Numbered from the stretch's first letter, positions 21,319 to 33,475 are shown. The stretch is 64,000 nt of DNA from Akanthomyces muscarius (GCF_028009165.1 NW_026611614.1:434001-498000), one strand, 5' to 3'. Program-made: numbers and translations. Notes: a model not told the origin generated them from the sequence alone.

Positions 21319-21904
21319 CACGTCGTCTAGAGCGCAGGAGAGTGGAAGAAAAGCCTCAGGTAAAGATAATGTAAGCTTTGCCTGAGAAACGGCATGGTGT
21401 TATTAGTATCAACTGAGAACACAGTACCGCGCTTGGGATACATATTGTAGGACTAGGTAGAGGACAAGTTTCTAACCTTGTATTAGGGTCTAGTATGTCT
21501 TACTATTACTTATATGTAAGTCAAATCAATTGCCTGTTTTCTCGTCTATGCTTCTCAGCGTAATTGACGTATCCTCGTTTATAAACTGTCGCACGTACGA
21601 TTCTATTTGTTCTTTAAATGCCTCTATGCCGGTCATCCGGCCACAGCTGGCCGTCTCGTTCCACCTCCTTCGCTTGCTAGGTCGTTTAGCCCTTAATAGT
21701 CTTTATTATTATAATTTATTTACTAACAATATTATATTACGGCAGAAAAAAATGTGCTAGCGAGAGTAAATAATAAGAACTAAGCGCTATCTCCTACCTA
21801 CAGGCAGGAACCAAGCAAATCTATTAGCAGTAATAATCTAGCCTAACACTCTATATTAAGCTTTACTATAATAACTGTCCAAACAAAAACTTTAAAACTA
21901 AACA
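21319..21904. other. Gene-free interval
   Basis: AT-rich with no supported gene; it probably contains the 3' ends of the two flanking genes. Confidence 0.4.
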
Positions 21905-22543
21905 CTAGTATTTCATATATTCCCACTCATATTCTAGGCTAGCCTCGAAATGAGTACTATTAGGTGTCTGGCATGTTTCGGGAAATAACACAAAATCTTC
22001 GGATAGTGTCACGAAATCATTCTCGAATGCCTGGCTGCCGATATTCAAGTGAACGTCTGCCTCGGTGATGAATTCAACGCTCTGCAGCCCAGAAGTGAGG
22101 CCAAAGTCCCCAAAGCCCGTCAAATGATTCTCGTTGGTCTTTGGCTCAGTGCCGGAGCCCAAGTGGATGTCTTGCACGGACGCTCTCGGCTCCGCCACAG
22201 AACTGCGGCTCATCAGCAGCGAGCTAGGTTCAGAATCGAGCACTGTCCCATCCGAGCAGGTCAGAGCGAGGTTTGAGGCCGATGTTTCAGAGCAATGTAT
22301 CTTATTCGTGCGCTGTTCTTTCGGCCAGAGCTCTGGGATGGCTCTGTATAGCATTTTAGTCAACTTCAGCTGCTATTGAATATGTATGGCGTGGATCAAT
22401 TGCCGTGAATGACATCCATACTTTTCAGTTTTGTCCTCTGAATTGAGCTCGCTTTTGTGAGAGGTCTTCCGCTTGAGCCCTCTGCGACGAGGCAAGGCCT
22501 TGCGCGAAGAGCGGCGGGCTGCGGCGGCTGGTCTCGTAGACAT
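21905..22543 (-). CDS. Basic-head/acidic-tail protein of unknown function (186 aa, two exons)
   Basis: Exons 22543-22422 and 22343-21905 are joined across a 78-nt intron (GTATGG, TGACTAA, TACAG). The first 41 residues are strongly basic with RRSSRKALPRRRGLKRK, a good bipartite nuclear signal and histone-tail-like in composition. The remaining 145 are Ser/Glu/Asp-rich, ending with an aromatic/acidic tail EASLEYEWEYMKY. No known domain is seen. A nuclear adaptor or activator is possible but only inferred from composition. The acceptor was chosen because other AG sites put a stop in frame. Confidence 0.55.
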
Positions 22544-23497
22544 GTTGGTCTCACGTCGGCATATTATTTAAGTGCCTGTTTTGGGTGTTGACCACGACTT
22601 GGTATTTATAAGCTTGAAGATACTTGCTGGGACTGCGAAGGAGCCGCAAAAGTTTATACACTGTTCTCCAAGAGGATCAAGCAGTATGTAGTTACTGTGA
22701 CGCACGTGTCCCACATTCCACGCCCTGGCTTGTACAATATGACCCCTGTTTTTTTATTGGTGTGGTACTTGCTCCGCACGAGTAGAAAAAGACATGTAGC
22801 GGTTTTCCTATATATGTACTAATCCCGGGAAATGAAGTCTCTAACTGTTCGCTTTTGCTCTATATTATCCTGACCTCTAGCACTCAGATTTACTGTCTAA
22901 CCCGATCAAAGTAACACGCTAACAAAAATACAGGTATTATAGTTAAGTAATAGAGAAAGATGAGACATTTCGGATGGAGACAAGTAGAGCAAGAATCTCG
23001 CACTATGCAGTTCTTTTAGAAATTTACCTGTAGAAGAAGGCTGTAGGAATGGCAAGAAAACAAGAAAAGGTTTTAGTGTTTCCGGTGTGGTTTGTTGCGG
23101 CGCACTATCTAACCACGGTGGTGTCAAGCACCCACTTGTGGCTGCACGACACATGAAATTGTTGTGGGAGCGGTCTGCATAGTGCGAAGAAAAGGTTACG
23201 CACACTAGGAACTTTCATGGAGCTGAAAAATACTCTCGGCGCTACGCGTTACCACGCTCCGGGGCGACGTTTTGCGGGTGCCGAATTCCCTGCAGCAACT
23301 TGTTTTTCTGCATATTCATCTCTGAAATGAGCCGAGGCGGTCCAAATTCCGCTGAGGGGAGAGTTGGACAACGTCGGACGCTTATAGTAGTAGTAGTAGT
23401 AGTGTATTTTTCGTCCAGCGGCCCTTGGCCGCTCAGGTTCTCTACCCTAATGAGAGGCACAGGACGTGTTGAGCTAACCTATTCAGAATTCCCATCA
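22544..23497. other. Gene-free interval with TAG microsatellite
   Basis: Contains a short trinucleotide array of TAG around 23384-23402. No supported gene. Confidence 0.4.
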
Positions 23498-23770
23498 CTT
23501 CAAGACGCCCAGCTCTTCTTATGCTACAATACACGTGTCTATGGCCTCTCCCTGTGGCCGCTATTCGCCCGATTGGAACTCCCACCGCCTTAGGATCTGC
23601 CCAGCGCCTCTTGCCCTGCAGTACAAGCGTCTATGACCCTCCCTCCGACGGCCGCCATACTCTCCTTTGAAACTCTCACCACTCCAGGAGCTGCTCAGCG
23701 CTTCTTCTGCCGCACCACAAGTGTCTATGGCCACTCCCATCCATGGCCGCCATTCTTCCAAGTTCGTCCA
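23498..23770 (+). repeat. Degenerate tandem repeat, three units of about 93 bp
   Basis: Three successive segments starting near 23498, 23589 and 23683 share a layout: CCCAGC..TTCTT, then GTCTATG, then GGCCGC(C/T)AT. Unit lengths differ by a base or two, which shifts frame between units, so the array does not now encode a continuous repeat protein. Confidence 0.55.
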
Positions 23771-24489
23771 GCATGGCATCAGCTCAAAGGCATCCACGTT
23801 CAGGCCCTTCACCCGTCAGCGGGCTCCGGGGTAATTGGTCAACCCATGCGTTTCTAGTCAGGAGTCTCTCACCCCTACGTCAACACTGCTGCCGCAGTTT
23901 ATGCTCCAGTAATCAAGCAATATAAACAGCGTAGGGGTGGCGGCAGTCTGGTCATGCAGCTTACCTTCAGGGTGAAAACCCTCCGCAACTAGCCACCGTT
24001 GTTTAGAAGGGCAGGCCTTCCAATACCCATGACTCTTTGGTTACGAAGGAAGCCACGAGGTCCAAGTGGACAAGTAGTCAATGCCGGCTTCGCAGAGGAC
24101 GATGAACTGCTCCTCAAGTCATCCTCTGTGCTGTTAGTGCCACGATGGGCGCTGACGGCGACAAGCGAGGCATGTGGCCTGTAAAAACCAGACCCACTAA
24201 CAGGCCGCTAACTTGACAGCTCGAAAAGTGGAGGAATTTTTACAGGGGAGAGTTGACACAACGTCGGACGCGTGCGCACGTGATGGGAAGTATAGGGTAG
24301 GCTTCTAGAGTAGGCTGTGATAATTTCTAGCTTTAGATTAATATAACTATCACGAAACAAAGCACAAGTACAGTAGTGTATTTTCTTCTGGCCACTGTGT
24401 CGCTGACTTGCGCTTTGACGGCTGTGCGCATCAACGCCTACTGACCTACCAACAGATGCAACGCGCCAGACTCGAATGGAAAGATGCTG

Positions 24490-24590
24490 CACTACTGGCT
24501 ACCAAGTGTCTGGTTCACGAATAGCAGCACAAGAGGGCGTGGAAGCTGCAGGGTCATCCGCTATGAGTGGTACAGAGCAGAAAGGAACAG
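24490..24590 (-). repeat. Dispersed diverged repeat R1, inverted copy
   Basis: The reverse complement aligns with 29650-29750, including CTATTCG(T)TGAACCAGACAC and CCCTGCAGC. Most differences are transitions. Confidence 0.5.
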
Positions 24591-25416
24591 TCCGTGGAGC
24601 AAAACCCCGACGAAATTGAACATCTTGTACAACAACCATTACACCGCGGCCGTAGTCAAGCCACAGCCATAGTCCTCGCGTTGGCGGCGCGGCCTCTACG
24701 CGATCGCGAGCGGAGTCCAAGAATCTACGATCTCTTCCCCGTAAGCGCATCACTGTAGCTCTCGGGCGACAGATTCAACGCGCAACGACTTTTTAGCAGT
24801 GGGTTACCACCGTTAAAGGAGACCCGTAAATTTTTGCAACGTCGACCTGAATAGTCTGACTGAGCACCGGAGCTTGTCCGCAAGTCCGCGAGACTAGTTC
24901 GTTTCGTTTAGTGCCCACGCGCAGGGATGTCCTTCGACCAGGAGAGCATTTCTCGAGATTGGGTGGACTGTCTCCTTCTCGCAGCCTTTCTACAAGAGGC
25001 CCGGAGCGATGGAGTCGGGCGCGGACGGCTGTCTACCCGGGCCATGCGAAGCTGAGTACAACCTGTGCGGCTTATCTGATCGGTGACAACTTGCTTACGT
25101 GAGGTTGACCGAACTTTACCGTGACAGCCAAAATTTTGTGGCGCTTGCTTGTGGCGTGTCGGCTTTTGAATGGCATGTCTGTGGAGCTTCAAGCGCTTTG
25201 AATTCCGGACCCGACGGTGGACGTTTGCAGCCCGAGGCGCATGAGACAGGCAAACCTGATGGCGTGCCGGAAATTGTGACTTTGCTGTTTGTTGGAGCCA
25301 CAGCAAGCTCTGCGCCAAGATAGGGTGGCGCGTACGTCGGCGTTGACACCGTTTTCTACGCATGAACACGAATTTTCCGTCATCTGATGGAACCCCTCAT
25401 GCAGCCTGGCAACGAA

Positions 25417-25513
25417 GCCCTGCAGCCTGATTTACACAGCGTCTGAGCGCGCAGAATCGGTGGGCCCAGCCCACCCTGCGGTCGGCCATCCCTTTGTGTG
25501 CCGTAAGCCTACA
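25417..25513 (+). repeat. Dispersed repeat R1, short direct copy
   Basis: Its first 17 bases (GCCCTGCAGCCTGATTT) recur at 29682 and its last 28 bases recur exactly at 30779-30806. The two ends are 52 bp apart here and about 1,080 bp apart in the other copy, as if the middle had been deleted. Confidence 0.5.
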
Positions 25514-26340
25514 GCCAGGTCACTGTACCCAGTGCCCAGCTATACCAAGAGATACAGCTTTCCACTGCAAATAATCCCTGAAGCGCGGTAGGGCGTCACT
25601 GGAATCATGTGGCGGCACCCCCACCACATCCCTGTTCCGCGTCGGGCTTCGCAGTTATTGGCCTTATTGCAATGCCTTCACAGCTTGTTGCATTTCCTGA
25701 CCTAACAGAGCTATAGCTCATAAACCATGCCAAAATGACTAGCAAAAGAGAATCGGCAGAGAGGCTGAAGCATGCATGCATGGCTTCTTGTTATATTGTG
25801 GCGGCAGGGCCGATAGGGATTTTAGCCAACCCTAGTTTCTGGAGGAAGTTGCCTGGTGCAGCAGTAGTTTCGCAAAAGACATGGGGCACTTCATAGCTGC
25901 CAAGACAATCTGATTGTGAGCTTCGACAAGCTTAGTGGATACTGAAGTAGAACTCCAGTTACAGCTTTTCGCATCGACAACGTCACTGCCAATAATTATG
26001 GTACATTGGTACCGTATTCAGACTTGTCACTTTGCAAGAACTAGCCATGGTAGAAGTGGATAACATCGAGGCATGTTCTGACTGTTTGCATACCACTGCT
26101 GCAGCTCAGTAGGATATCTTGTTACTCTAGCAATATACTAAATCGGATACCGATAGTCGCAAACTGCCGATATCATTCACTAGAAGAATTACCACATACA
26201 CTATACCAGAAACCATTTGCAAGGTGTACATCAAGTGTGCCGCCATGGACAATGATAAGCTCGAGTCCCATTGCGAATCCACGGACAGGGCCGTGCCCTT
26301 GCCCATACGAGCGGTGCGGGTCATCCAGCTGAAGGCATGC

Positions 26341-28053
26341 CTATACGTGGAATTCTTGTTTACCAGCCTCATCCGACTCAATAGACGCGTCGCAAGCGAG
26401 CAGTGTCAGGAGAAATCCGACGCAGCTAAAGCCGGTCAGACCAAAAAACACAGTGCGAAACGATTGTTCATACGTGGTCAGGATATTGACCAGCTCGGCA
26501 GGCGAGAGACCCAACTCTCTCAGTAGCGGCACTGAGCCCAAGGCCTGAGTTTCTTGCAACAGACAGCGAAGCGCTGGCGGCATGCCGTTGAGGGTAGCCA
26601 CCGAGCTGCTGACCTGGTTGCTAAACGCGGCGGCGGAGACGGCGAGCCCAACTGCTGCGCCGAAGAGCCGAAAAGAAACCAGAATGCCTACTGCGTGGCC
26701 ATGGGCGTCAGGCTGCGTGCTAGCCTGCATCATGATCGGCAGGGCCGTGAACAAAGACCCAAGACCGATCGCCACCATAGCCTCGAAACCAACCGTCTGC
26801 GCAAAGGTCGTATGCGCTCCCCACAGCGTGCAGAGACCGAGACCGAGACTCGCAAAGAGCCAAGACAGCCTGACTGCCCAGACGTAGCGGCGCGTCCATT
26901 CGACGCCCGCGGCCGCGATACCCGTGAATGCCATCAGAATGACGTAAAATGGAAGAAGGGACACGGACGATCGAAGAGCAGCCTCCGGGCGGACGGACTG
27001 GAAGAACATCGTGAGGTGGAAGATGAGTGTGTAGAAGATCATGCCGTGCACGAAGCTGAGGGCTAGGGCACAGGCAGCGGTGCGGGTACGGAAGATGCGG
27101 TAGGGGAGAATGGGCTGGGCAGCCCCCGACTCATAGCAAGCCGAGGCGCCAAGAACCGCGACGCCGACGAAAAGCGGAAGCAGCGTCCTCCAGGAGTCGC
27201 TGGGGTACAAGGCGCCCGCCCAGCTCAAGGGCAGTGTCAGGGCGATGACACCGACAACGAACAGAGCGAGGCCGCGCCAGTCGAAGCCTGCAAGCTGCTG
27301 CACGGGACCGCCCTCGAGCGGCTTCAGAGTGAGGCAGAATATGGATAACGGAAGACAGAGAGCGATGAAGGGCAGGTTTATCCAGCCGATCCATCGCCAG
27401 GACGCATATTCGCCCAGCAGCGCGCCCACGACGGGGCCGAGGACGCTCCCTAACGCGAACGGGATGGAGACCAGGCCGATGTAGAAGGCGCGTTCCCCTA
27501 GTGTGGTGACGTCGGCGATGAGGATCTCGTTCAGGACGTCAATGCCTCCGCACCCGGATCCTTGCAGCGCACGGGCGAGGATAAGGACGGGAAGGGACTG
27601 CGCGGTCGCGAAGAGGACAGACCCAGCGGCGAAGAGGAAGAAAGCAGTGTAAAGCTGTATCTTGCGTTCGATCAGCTCCGAAAGGGCCATGTACACGGGC
27701 AGCATAACCGTAATAACCAGCAGAAACGAGGCATTCGCCCAGAACGCCTCCAGGTACGTTCCATCAAACTCCTCCGCTATGATCTAAATCTTGTGTCAGC
27801 TGGTTGTTACAGGTTCGGGCTACGCCGTGGGCGGCGGACTCACAGGTATAACAACTGCCAACACCGTGGCGTCGATGGAGACGATGAAGACCATCAGCAG
27901 GATGGACAAAAGAGCAAGATGGAACTTGACTGGTTTCTGGAATTTCTGTCGAGCGTTGAAGTCTTTCAGATCATAGTCAACTAGTGATGAGGGGGTCTCT
28001 AGCGTAGCGTGGTGCGGCGTTGCCGCGCTGGCCTTGTTAGCCTTGCTGGTCAT
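26341..28053 (-). CDS. MFS drug/toxin efflux transporter, DHA2 family (550 aa)
   Basis: Exon 1 is 28053-27844 (70 codons) and exon 2 is 27783-26341. The 60-nt intron has GTGAGT, GCTGACAC and TTTAG, in phase 0. After a 54-residue cytosolic N-terminus, TM1 (LALLSILLMVFIVSIDATV) begins about 14 membrane segments, the number expected for DHA2. Family motifs include the ARALQGSGCGG loop and the antiporter motif C region LGSVLGPVVGALLGEYASWR after helix 5. It would pump small hydrophobic compounds out across the plasma membrane by proton antiport. Length is normal and no lesion is seen. An in-frame upstream ATG (28185) would add a Cys/Arg-rich stretch and is unlikely. There is no biosynthetic core gene nearby; the methyltransferase 4 kb away is the only possible partner. 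Confidence 0.9.
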
Positions 28054-31000
28054 CTTGGCCGTGTTGAGTTCCTGCAATGGCACCGTTTGGCGAGTAAGCT
28101 GGGCGCGACAGCACACACGAGTCGTCCATGCACAATGCAAAATGCTGCCAGTGGTCGTCTCAGGTCGCTCAGTGCGCAACCGCATTGCGTATTATATGGG
28201 CGGGTTTTGTCTGCTGTCAATGGAGTCAACGGCAGGAGCTGTTTCGGGCTCTTCAAAACCCGCCACTCGTTCCATGGCTGAACAGCCACCCCCAACCGTC
28301 ATACATAGCCAGATTTGGCTCCAGTATCACGGCGAGGGCATGACATGGATAGAAAAAAGAAGGTACTTGCCCCACGGTGCAGTAGGAGCAAAACTTCCAT
28401 ATTTTTATGCTCGCGTTTCCCGCTTCAGCCAACACACATGCGAAATTACCTACAGAATGGGGGGGCTGATGCAACGGCAAGTCTGCGCGGCTGGGTTCGC
28501 TGGCCGTTGGACGGGGTCACGGAGCAAACCATAGAGCATAGAACCATGGGCGGACGACCGTTCCTGGGTTCGCGCGCGGATACAACGTCGAGAGCAACGT
28601 ACGCCACTTGCATCAGCTTATTCAACAAAAGAGTGCCTGTAGGTCCACTTCAAACTTCCTTTTCAGCAATGGCTGTGACAAATCGCGAGACTCGTAGCCA
28701 TTCGGAACTCCTTCTCCCACCCTCTTGAGAGCCGCCGTTGCACCCACGCCCATTTCATGTTTCTCTCACGGCGCCCTGAAGCTCCCCATACACCTAGTTC
28801 ATCAACCTTAAGCCTGAGTGTTCTTATGTTATGGTGTGGAAGCGCCACCATGACTCAAACCCCATGCGACAGAATTTCCAATTTCGCGTAGTCCTTGAAG
28901 AACGGTCGCATCCTGCTCAGGCAGCGCCACTCCACCTCCAATCCGCAGCACTTTCGTGCCGCTATGTAGGATTCGCTTGCACACTCGATGCCGCACTTTC
29001 CGGTCGTCTTTGACAATGTTTACTGGCTTGGCACTCGCGCGTTCTCCGCTGCTTGCCTCCGTCGATGTTTGTCGGGCTTCTCGTGGTGGCCTCACGGTAT
29101 TTTCGCGGACTAGACTCTACTGTTACCGAGTAGACAAGGCGCGTATTACGCAATTACAGGAGCAGGGCTGGTGAGGCGTCTCGATGATAGCTTTTCGCGC
29201 CAGACTTCATCCGGGAACACGCATTGCGGACACGCCGCTCCGGCTAGAGATCAATGCATTTCGCCGGGGTGTAAACGAACGAACGAGCTAGGCGGGTCGA
29301 CATCTGGGGCGGGGGTGAGGGTCAAGCTCTGGATAGGGTAGCCCTTTCGATACGTCGACCAGACCAAGTAGACCCCCCCGGGCAGTGGTTCCATGGGTCG
29401 ATAGCACCAGGCCCGTGACCACTTAGAGCGACGCCACGATGGCACAGAGCTGTCTGGCAGATCTGCCGCCGATAGTGCCACAGCGGTGCGGACGGCTCGT
29501 GGGGAAGACGTCGTGGATTTTCCCGATCAATCATCAACGGCTTGTAACCGTCATACCACCGCCGCCATATTTAGTTTATGGGCTGGCGGCACGATGCAAG
29601 AAGAGGGTTGCAGGAAGGCTAAGCTTGTCTGTGTACTGAGCGCAAAATTCTTCCGTAGGCTCTGTGTCATGAGGAATTGGCGCCCTGCAGCCTGATTTGC
29701 GTCCCTTTACTACTATTCGTTGAACCAGACACCTGGTAACCAGTGAGATGTTAGTACACCCTTTCGTTCCCTCATCTGCACGAGAGTGGGTGAGGCGGAA
29801 ATTGCAGCCATGACCCCGCCATGAGTCGAATGGGGAGCTAGAGTACTGCCCTTTTTTTTTCTTTTGCCTCCGCTGCGGAGCTAATCCACGGGGCTGTGAA
29901 AGAACCTACTACTCCAATCAGGTGCTTTCATCTATGCTAGAGAAATGCTATTGACCTAAGCTACGGTGAGCTTCCACAGCAAGAACGCGAGGAACATTTC
30001 TTGCGCTAGACTAGTCGTGCTACGAGCTGCCCAGCCACTCATGACCTTTAAGAAGCGTGGGTGGTGGCCCCGGTTGCGGCTCCACCATGACTCGCTTCAG
30101 CCTAGCACTAGCATCATTAGTCCCAACACACTGCATCGAGGACAAAAGCCCGTGTTCGTCCAAATGCAGTGGAAACCCGTTAGCGTGGTGGTGTTCTCGA
30201 ACAGAGGCGGGGACAGTACCGTCCCTGTCACCAGCAACAACGTCGATGTGCTGGATTCTATCGGCGTTCGCATGCTTCGCGAAACAGAGAACAGACCCGA
30301 AGCGCAAATAAACGAGCGACGGCAAATGTGAGATTCCTTCTGTGCTCTATTGTTGCCCGAGCGCTTTACGTCAATGAGGACTTAGAGCTGAAGACCCGAC
30401 GAGCGGGTCCAGGCAGTTTGTTGGTCAATACGGAGTAGTCTGCGCCTCACGTTGGTTAGCAGATGGCCCGCGACGCCTACGTGGATGTCGTGTCCACTCC
30501 TACCTCTGGTATACCAAGCATCACCCGAATCGCGTTCGGCGCGACGTGCGTAGAAGAATGCACGTCAACATAGCCTATAGAAGGACGAGGGAACAGGCAG
30601 CGTAGCGCACGCGGTGTTGGGCCGAAACGTTCTCATGATTCCGATGGCGACCTCAATGCGTCGTTGAGTGGCGAATAAACTGCCGCGGGGAAAGTTGTCA
30701 GGCCTGCCGACTGGCGCAGAAAATCACCCGTTGCTCGCAACAATCTACTCGGTAGCGCCCATACCCTCCTATTTTGACCCATCCCTTTGTGTGCCGTAAG
30801 CCTACACTCTTGTACTTTGCAAGGATGTTAGCGAATGAGAGGCTCTGAAAACATATGGTACCAAGGTTACGCAGCGATCCGCACCAAAACTGACGTACCG
30901 CCAGTACAGCACACTATTGCTTCACGTATACGGCGGAGTAACCGCAAAGGATCGATCAACGCCGAAGCTACTATTTGGACTCAATTGCTTGTGATGGCTC

Positions 31001-31098
31001 TGGCCACAACGCAGCTGCACCACTACGAGGCATGAACGCGCTTACCCTGCGAGCTGTTGCAAAACGATGAAAAAAAGAAGAGAACCATTGGGAACTAG
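28054..31098. other. Gene-free interval, 3 kb
   Basis: Many short overlapping frames on both strands, none with a recognisable product. It contains the long copy of dispersed repeat R1 (29640-30806). Confidence 0.4.
29640..30806 (+). repeat. Dispersed repeat R1, long copy
   Basis: Bounded by the two segments that also bound the short copy (29682-29698 and 30779-30806), with the 29650-29750 portion also found inverted at 24490-24590. A weak frame inside (30020-30325, minus) has no recognisable product. The element type is unknown: no terminal inverted repeat or duplication was found. Confidence 0.4.
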
Positions 31099-31320
31099 CT
31101 ACCCCAGCGCTGTCGCGCCGTCCCGAAGCACTTTGCCGTTCGGTTGGGAGACCGCCTCTCGCTGTGGAGCCTCGCTGCGTACTACAAACAAGGCTGCGTA
31201 ATGGGCATCATTGAGCAGAACCTTTTGTGCATCCACTGGAAAGTTGTGGATGCTGAGAAGTTCTTCGGATAATGGTAACGAGCGCGTGAGCGTACTGCCA
31301 ATTGGTTTCGTGGTGGACAT
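31099..31320 (-). CDS. Short hypothetical ORF (73 aa)
   Basis: Starts MSTTKPIGSTLTRSL and is helical in its middle (LSIHNFPVDAQKVLLNDAHY). No homology is recognised. It lies 57 bp downstream of the next ORF on the same strand; no splice pair joins them in frame. Kept only as a low-confidence call. Confidence 0.25.
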   Translation of the reverse strand: MSTTKPIGSTLTRSLPLSEELLSIHNFPVDAQKVLLNDAHYAALFVVRSEAPQREAVSQPNGKVLRDGATALG

Positions 31321-31377
31321 TTAGAGGGTAGTAATTCTGAAGGTAAAAACCGCCGAAAGAAGAGCCGCTTTCTCTAG

Positions 31378-31623
31378 TCAGAGCACGTGGTTCTCGATTT
31401 GATCGAAGAAGTGGTTACTAGCGCTAGTTTCAAGCACTTCACAGTAAGAAGGAAACCCCGACCTTGAGGAGGATGCGCCGACGTCCGTGAAGGCATTTTT
31501 GATAATAGCTCCAGTCAAGTCTAAGTCGAATAACTTCCCGTGGCACCAGTTGGTGCCCATGAGAACCGTCATTATGGCATCGCCGAAAATAGGCATGGTT
31601 AATATACCTTTCTTCTCCCTCAC
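31378..31623 (-). CDS. Short hypothetical ORF (81 aa)
   Basis: Contains MPIFGDAIMTVLMGTNWCHG followed by a polar tail. The second ATG (residue 10) may be the start. Not recognised; it could be a relic exon. Confidence 0.25.
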   Translation of the reverse strand: MREKKGILTMPIFGDAIMTVLMGTNWCHGKLFDLDLTGAIIKNAFTDVGASSSRSGFPSYCEVLETSASNHFFDQIENHVL

Positions 31624-32200
31624 AAGCGCGGAATATGCCTCGACTTATTGACGTGTGTGACTCTCTGTGATACGTGTACGTAGTAGTGAAGCCAGGTGGC
31701 TTAAGCCGCTAGTAATAGCTTCTTACGCGGGAACCAAGACAGTGTACCACTGAAATGCGTTCAAAAGGTAAGGCTTAGACGAGGGTAAGAGGTTATCCTG
31801 TAGTGTTTTGCGAATACCGAGAGAACTAAAGACATTAACAGTACCGCGTAGGTCCTTTCGGGTCACTATATACAATCAAGCTGTTATGGACTGGCCCTAG
31901 GGCGTCTGCGAATAGGCGTCACAATTGTTGATGAATTATCTAGAGAATTGAAGAATTACATGCGGAACTGGCGCAGGTGGGGTTATGTAAGGAGTTGCTT
32001 CGTATTGACTACCAGCTATCTATTGAATAAGGTCTCAAAGTTGCTAGCAAACGGAAAATAACCGCTCATGGCTATTTCTAAACGCGGGGCATCAGCGTGG
32101 AGAATGAAGGTCAATGTAGCCTGAGGAAGACTATTGATATCGTCCTCCATAACTATCCTGAATACTTTGAGTTTGAGTAACCCACATTCTCACCCACCAC
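31624..32200. other. Gene-free interval
   Basis: No supported gene; likely 3' flank of the methyltransferase gene. Confidence 0.4.
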
Positions 32201-33094
32201 TTAGGTCGCCTTGTTGGTTTTTTTTGTTGCGCTTATAGAGAGATATCGCCAGTATTTTTGACCTCTATACATATAAGCTCCCGCAATAGTGTTGACGAAG
32301 GATGCTTGCAAGCCAAACAGTTGAACAAAAAAGTTTGGTATAAACGCCATCATCCAAAATAGGCGCAGCATAGGCCGCACATTCTCAGAATAATCCTTAA
32401 CCACCACGTTTTCAAAGCCGACACGCTTAAGCCGCTCCTCAAAGTAACCGTACTTTGCTTCTCCCCATGTCGGTATAGCACCATACCGAGTTACCTGTTC
32501 CTTGGCCTGTAACAAGTGTGGAGCTATTTCCTCTGAGATACCGTGTTCGTAGTCGTGCAGGACAATCTTGCCGCCGGGTTTCAGAATCCGGTGGAATTCT
32601 TCCAATGCTTTCTCAGCATCGTGGGCATGGGCTAGCGTCTCCATGGTGTAGACCCCATCGAATGATCCAGGCTCCAATGTCTTGAGATTATGGAAATCCA
32701 TTTCCTCAAGTGTGATATTCCCCTTCAGTGCTTCATCAGATCTATCAAGATTCTGCTTGGCCATATCCAGGTGCTCTTTCATGTAATCAATGCCAGTCAC
32801 GCGCAACCCTTTACTAGCCATGTGCAAGGCAACGTGACCAGCACCGCAGCCAGCATCAAGAACTCGCGAGCCGCGAGAGAGACCTAAACTTTTAAACAGT
32901 TCATCTTCCATCTCCCGAAGTGCTTTGCTGAGAGGTAACATCCTCCAGGTGTCTTTCTTCCAGTATCCGCAGTGGCGGGTATCGCCAAGTACCAGGCGAT
33001 AGCCGACTCTTGATTCCCGCGACCGAAAGTAAGCTTGTAAGGCGTCATAATGGTTTTTGACGGTATCGATCGAGGTAGGGTTAGATTTCGCCAT
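32201..33094 (-). CDS. SAM-dependent class I methyltransferase (297 aa)
   Basis: A single-exon Rossmann methyltransferase. SAM-binding motif I is VLDAGCGAGHVALHM (residues 78-92), the acidic ribose-binding residue is in GIDY (101-104), the catalytic-side segment SFDGVYTMETLAHAHD is at 144-159, and LKPGGKIVLHDYEHG at 171-185. The arrangement is like sterol/tocopherol C-methyltransferases and small-molecule methyltransferases of fungal secondary metabolism. The C-terminal 60 residues are hydrophobic (FIPNFFVQLFGLQASF), suggesting a lipid-like substrate or membrane contact. The frame is open 95 codons further upstream to 33379, but that segment is unlike the family, so the ATG at 33094 is chosen. 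It sits 380 bp from a solo LTR and has no obvious cluster partners except the DHA2 pump. Confidence 0.85.
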   Translation of the reverse strand: MAKSNPTSIDTVKNHYDALQAYFRSRESRVGYRLVLGDTRHCGYWKKDTWRMLPLSKALREMEDELFKSLGLSRGSRVLDAGCGAGHVALHMASKGLRVTGIDYMKEHLDMAKQNLDRSDEALKGNITLEEMDFHNLKTLEPGSFDGVYTMETLAHAHDAEKALEEFHRILKPGGKIVLHDYEHGISEEIAPHLLQAKEQVTRYGAIPTWGEAKYGYFEERLKRVGFENVVVKDYSENVRPMLRLFWMMAFIPNFFVQLFGLQASFVNTIAGAYMYRGQKYWRYLSISATKKTNKAT

Positions 33095-33475
33095 TTGAAA
33101 ACTTTCTGGGCTGTGAAGAAGCCACGTATTTCGACTCTGTAGTATCAAGCTTTGCGTCTCAGCAAGTGGTTCTTTAGTACATGATTCCGGCGGTATGGCG
33201 GCTGCGCCTATAATATATAAATCTGTGATCGAGTCACGGTCATCACCCCTGCCGGGGGCGTTCGTGTGACTCGAACCCACGAGAGTCATTTTACGTCTTT
33301 GGCGGCAGGGCTTGTGTGGAAAGATGTCTTCATATTCATAACCCTGCATAATATCGTATTCTAGATAGATAGGTACCAAGAGGGATGCAAGGGCCCCGAG
33401 CCAAAATCAAGCTACAAGCTACCCCTGCTTTATTGAACAAAGATTAAACCTAGTGGCAAAGAGCTATCCCTTTGG

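Larger units (their letters stand above)
23771..26340. other. Gene-free interval, 2.6 kb, with diverged repeats
   Basis: Overlapping frames at 24.5-24.75 and 24.9-25.4 kb have no recognisable product. Two blocks (24490-24590 and 25417-25513) are related to sequence at 29.64-30.81 kb and are listed separately. Confidence 0.4.

Noticed and set aside
24908..25383. Overlapping ORFs of up to 153 codons on both strands
   Set aside because: Several frames are open at once without domain content, and the region carries dispersed-repeat sequence.
33255..33285. tRNA-like B-box (GGTTCGAGTC on the minus strand)
   Set aside because: No A-box, anticodon arm or acceptor stem could be built around it.
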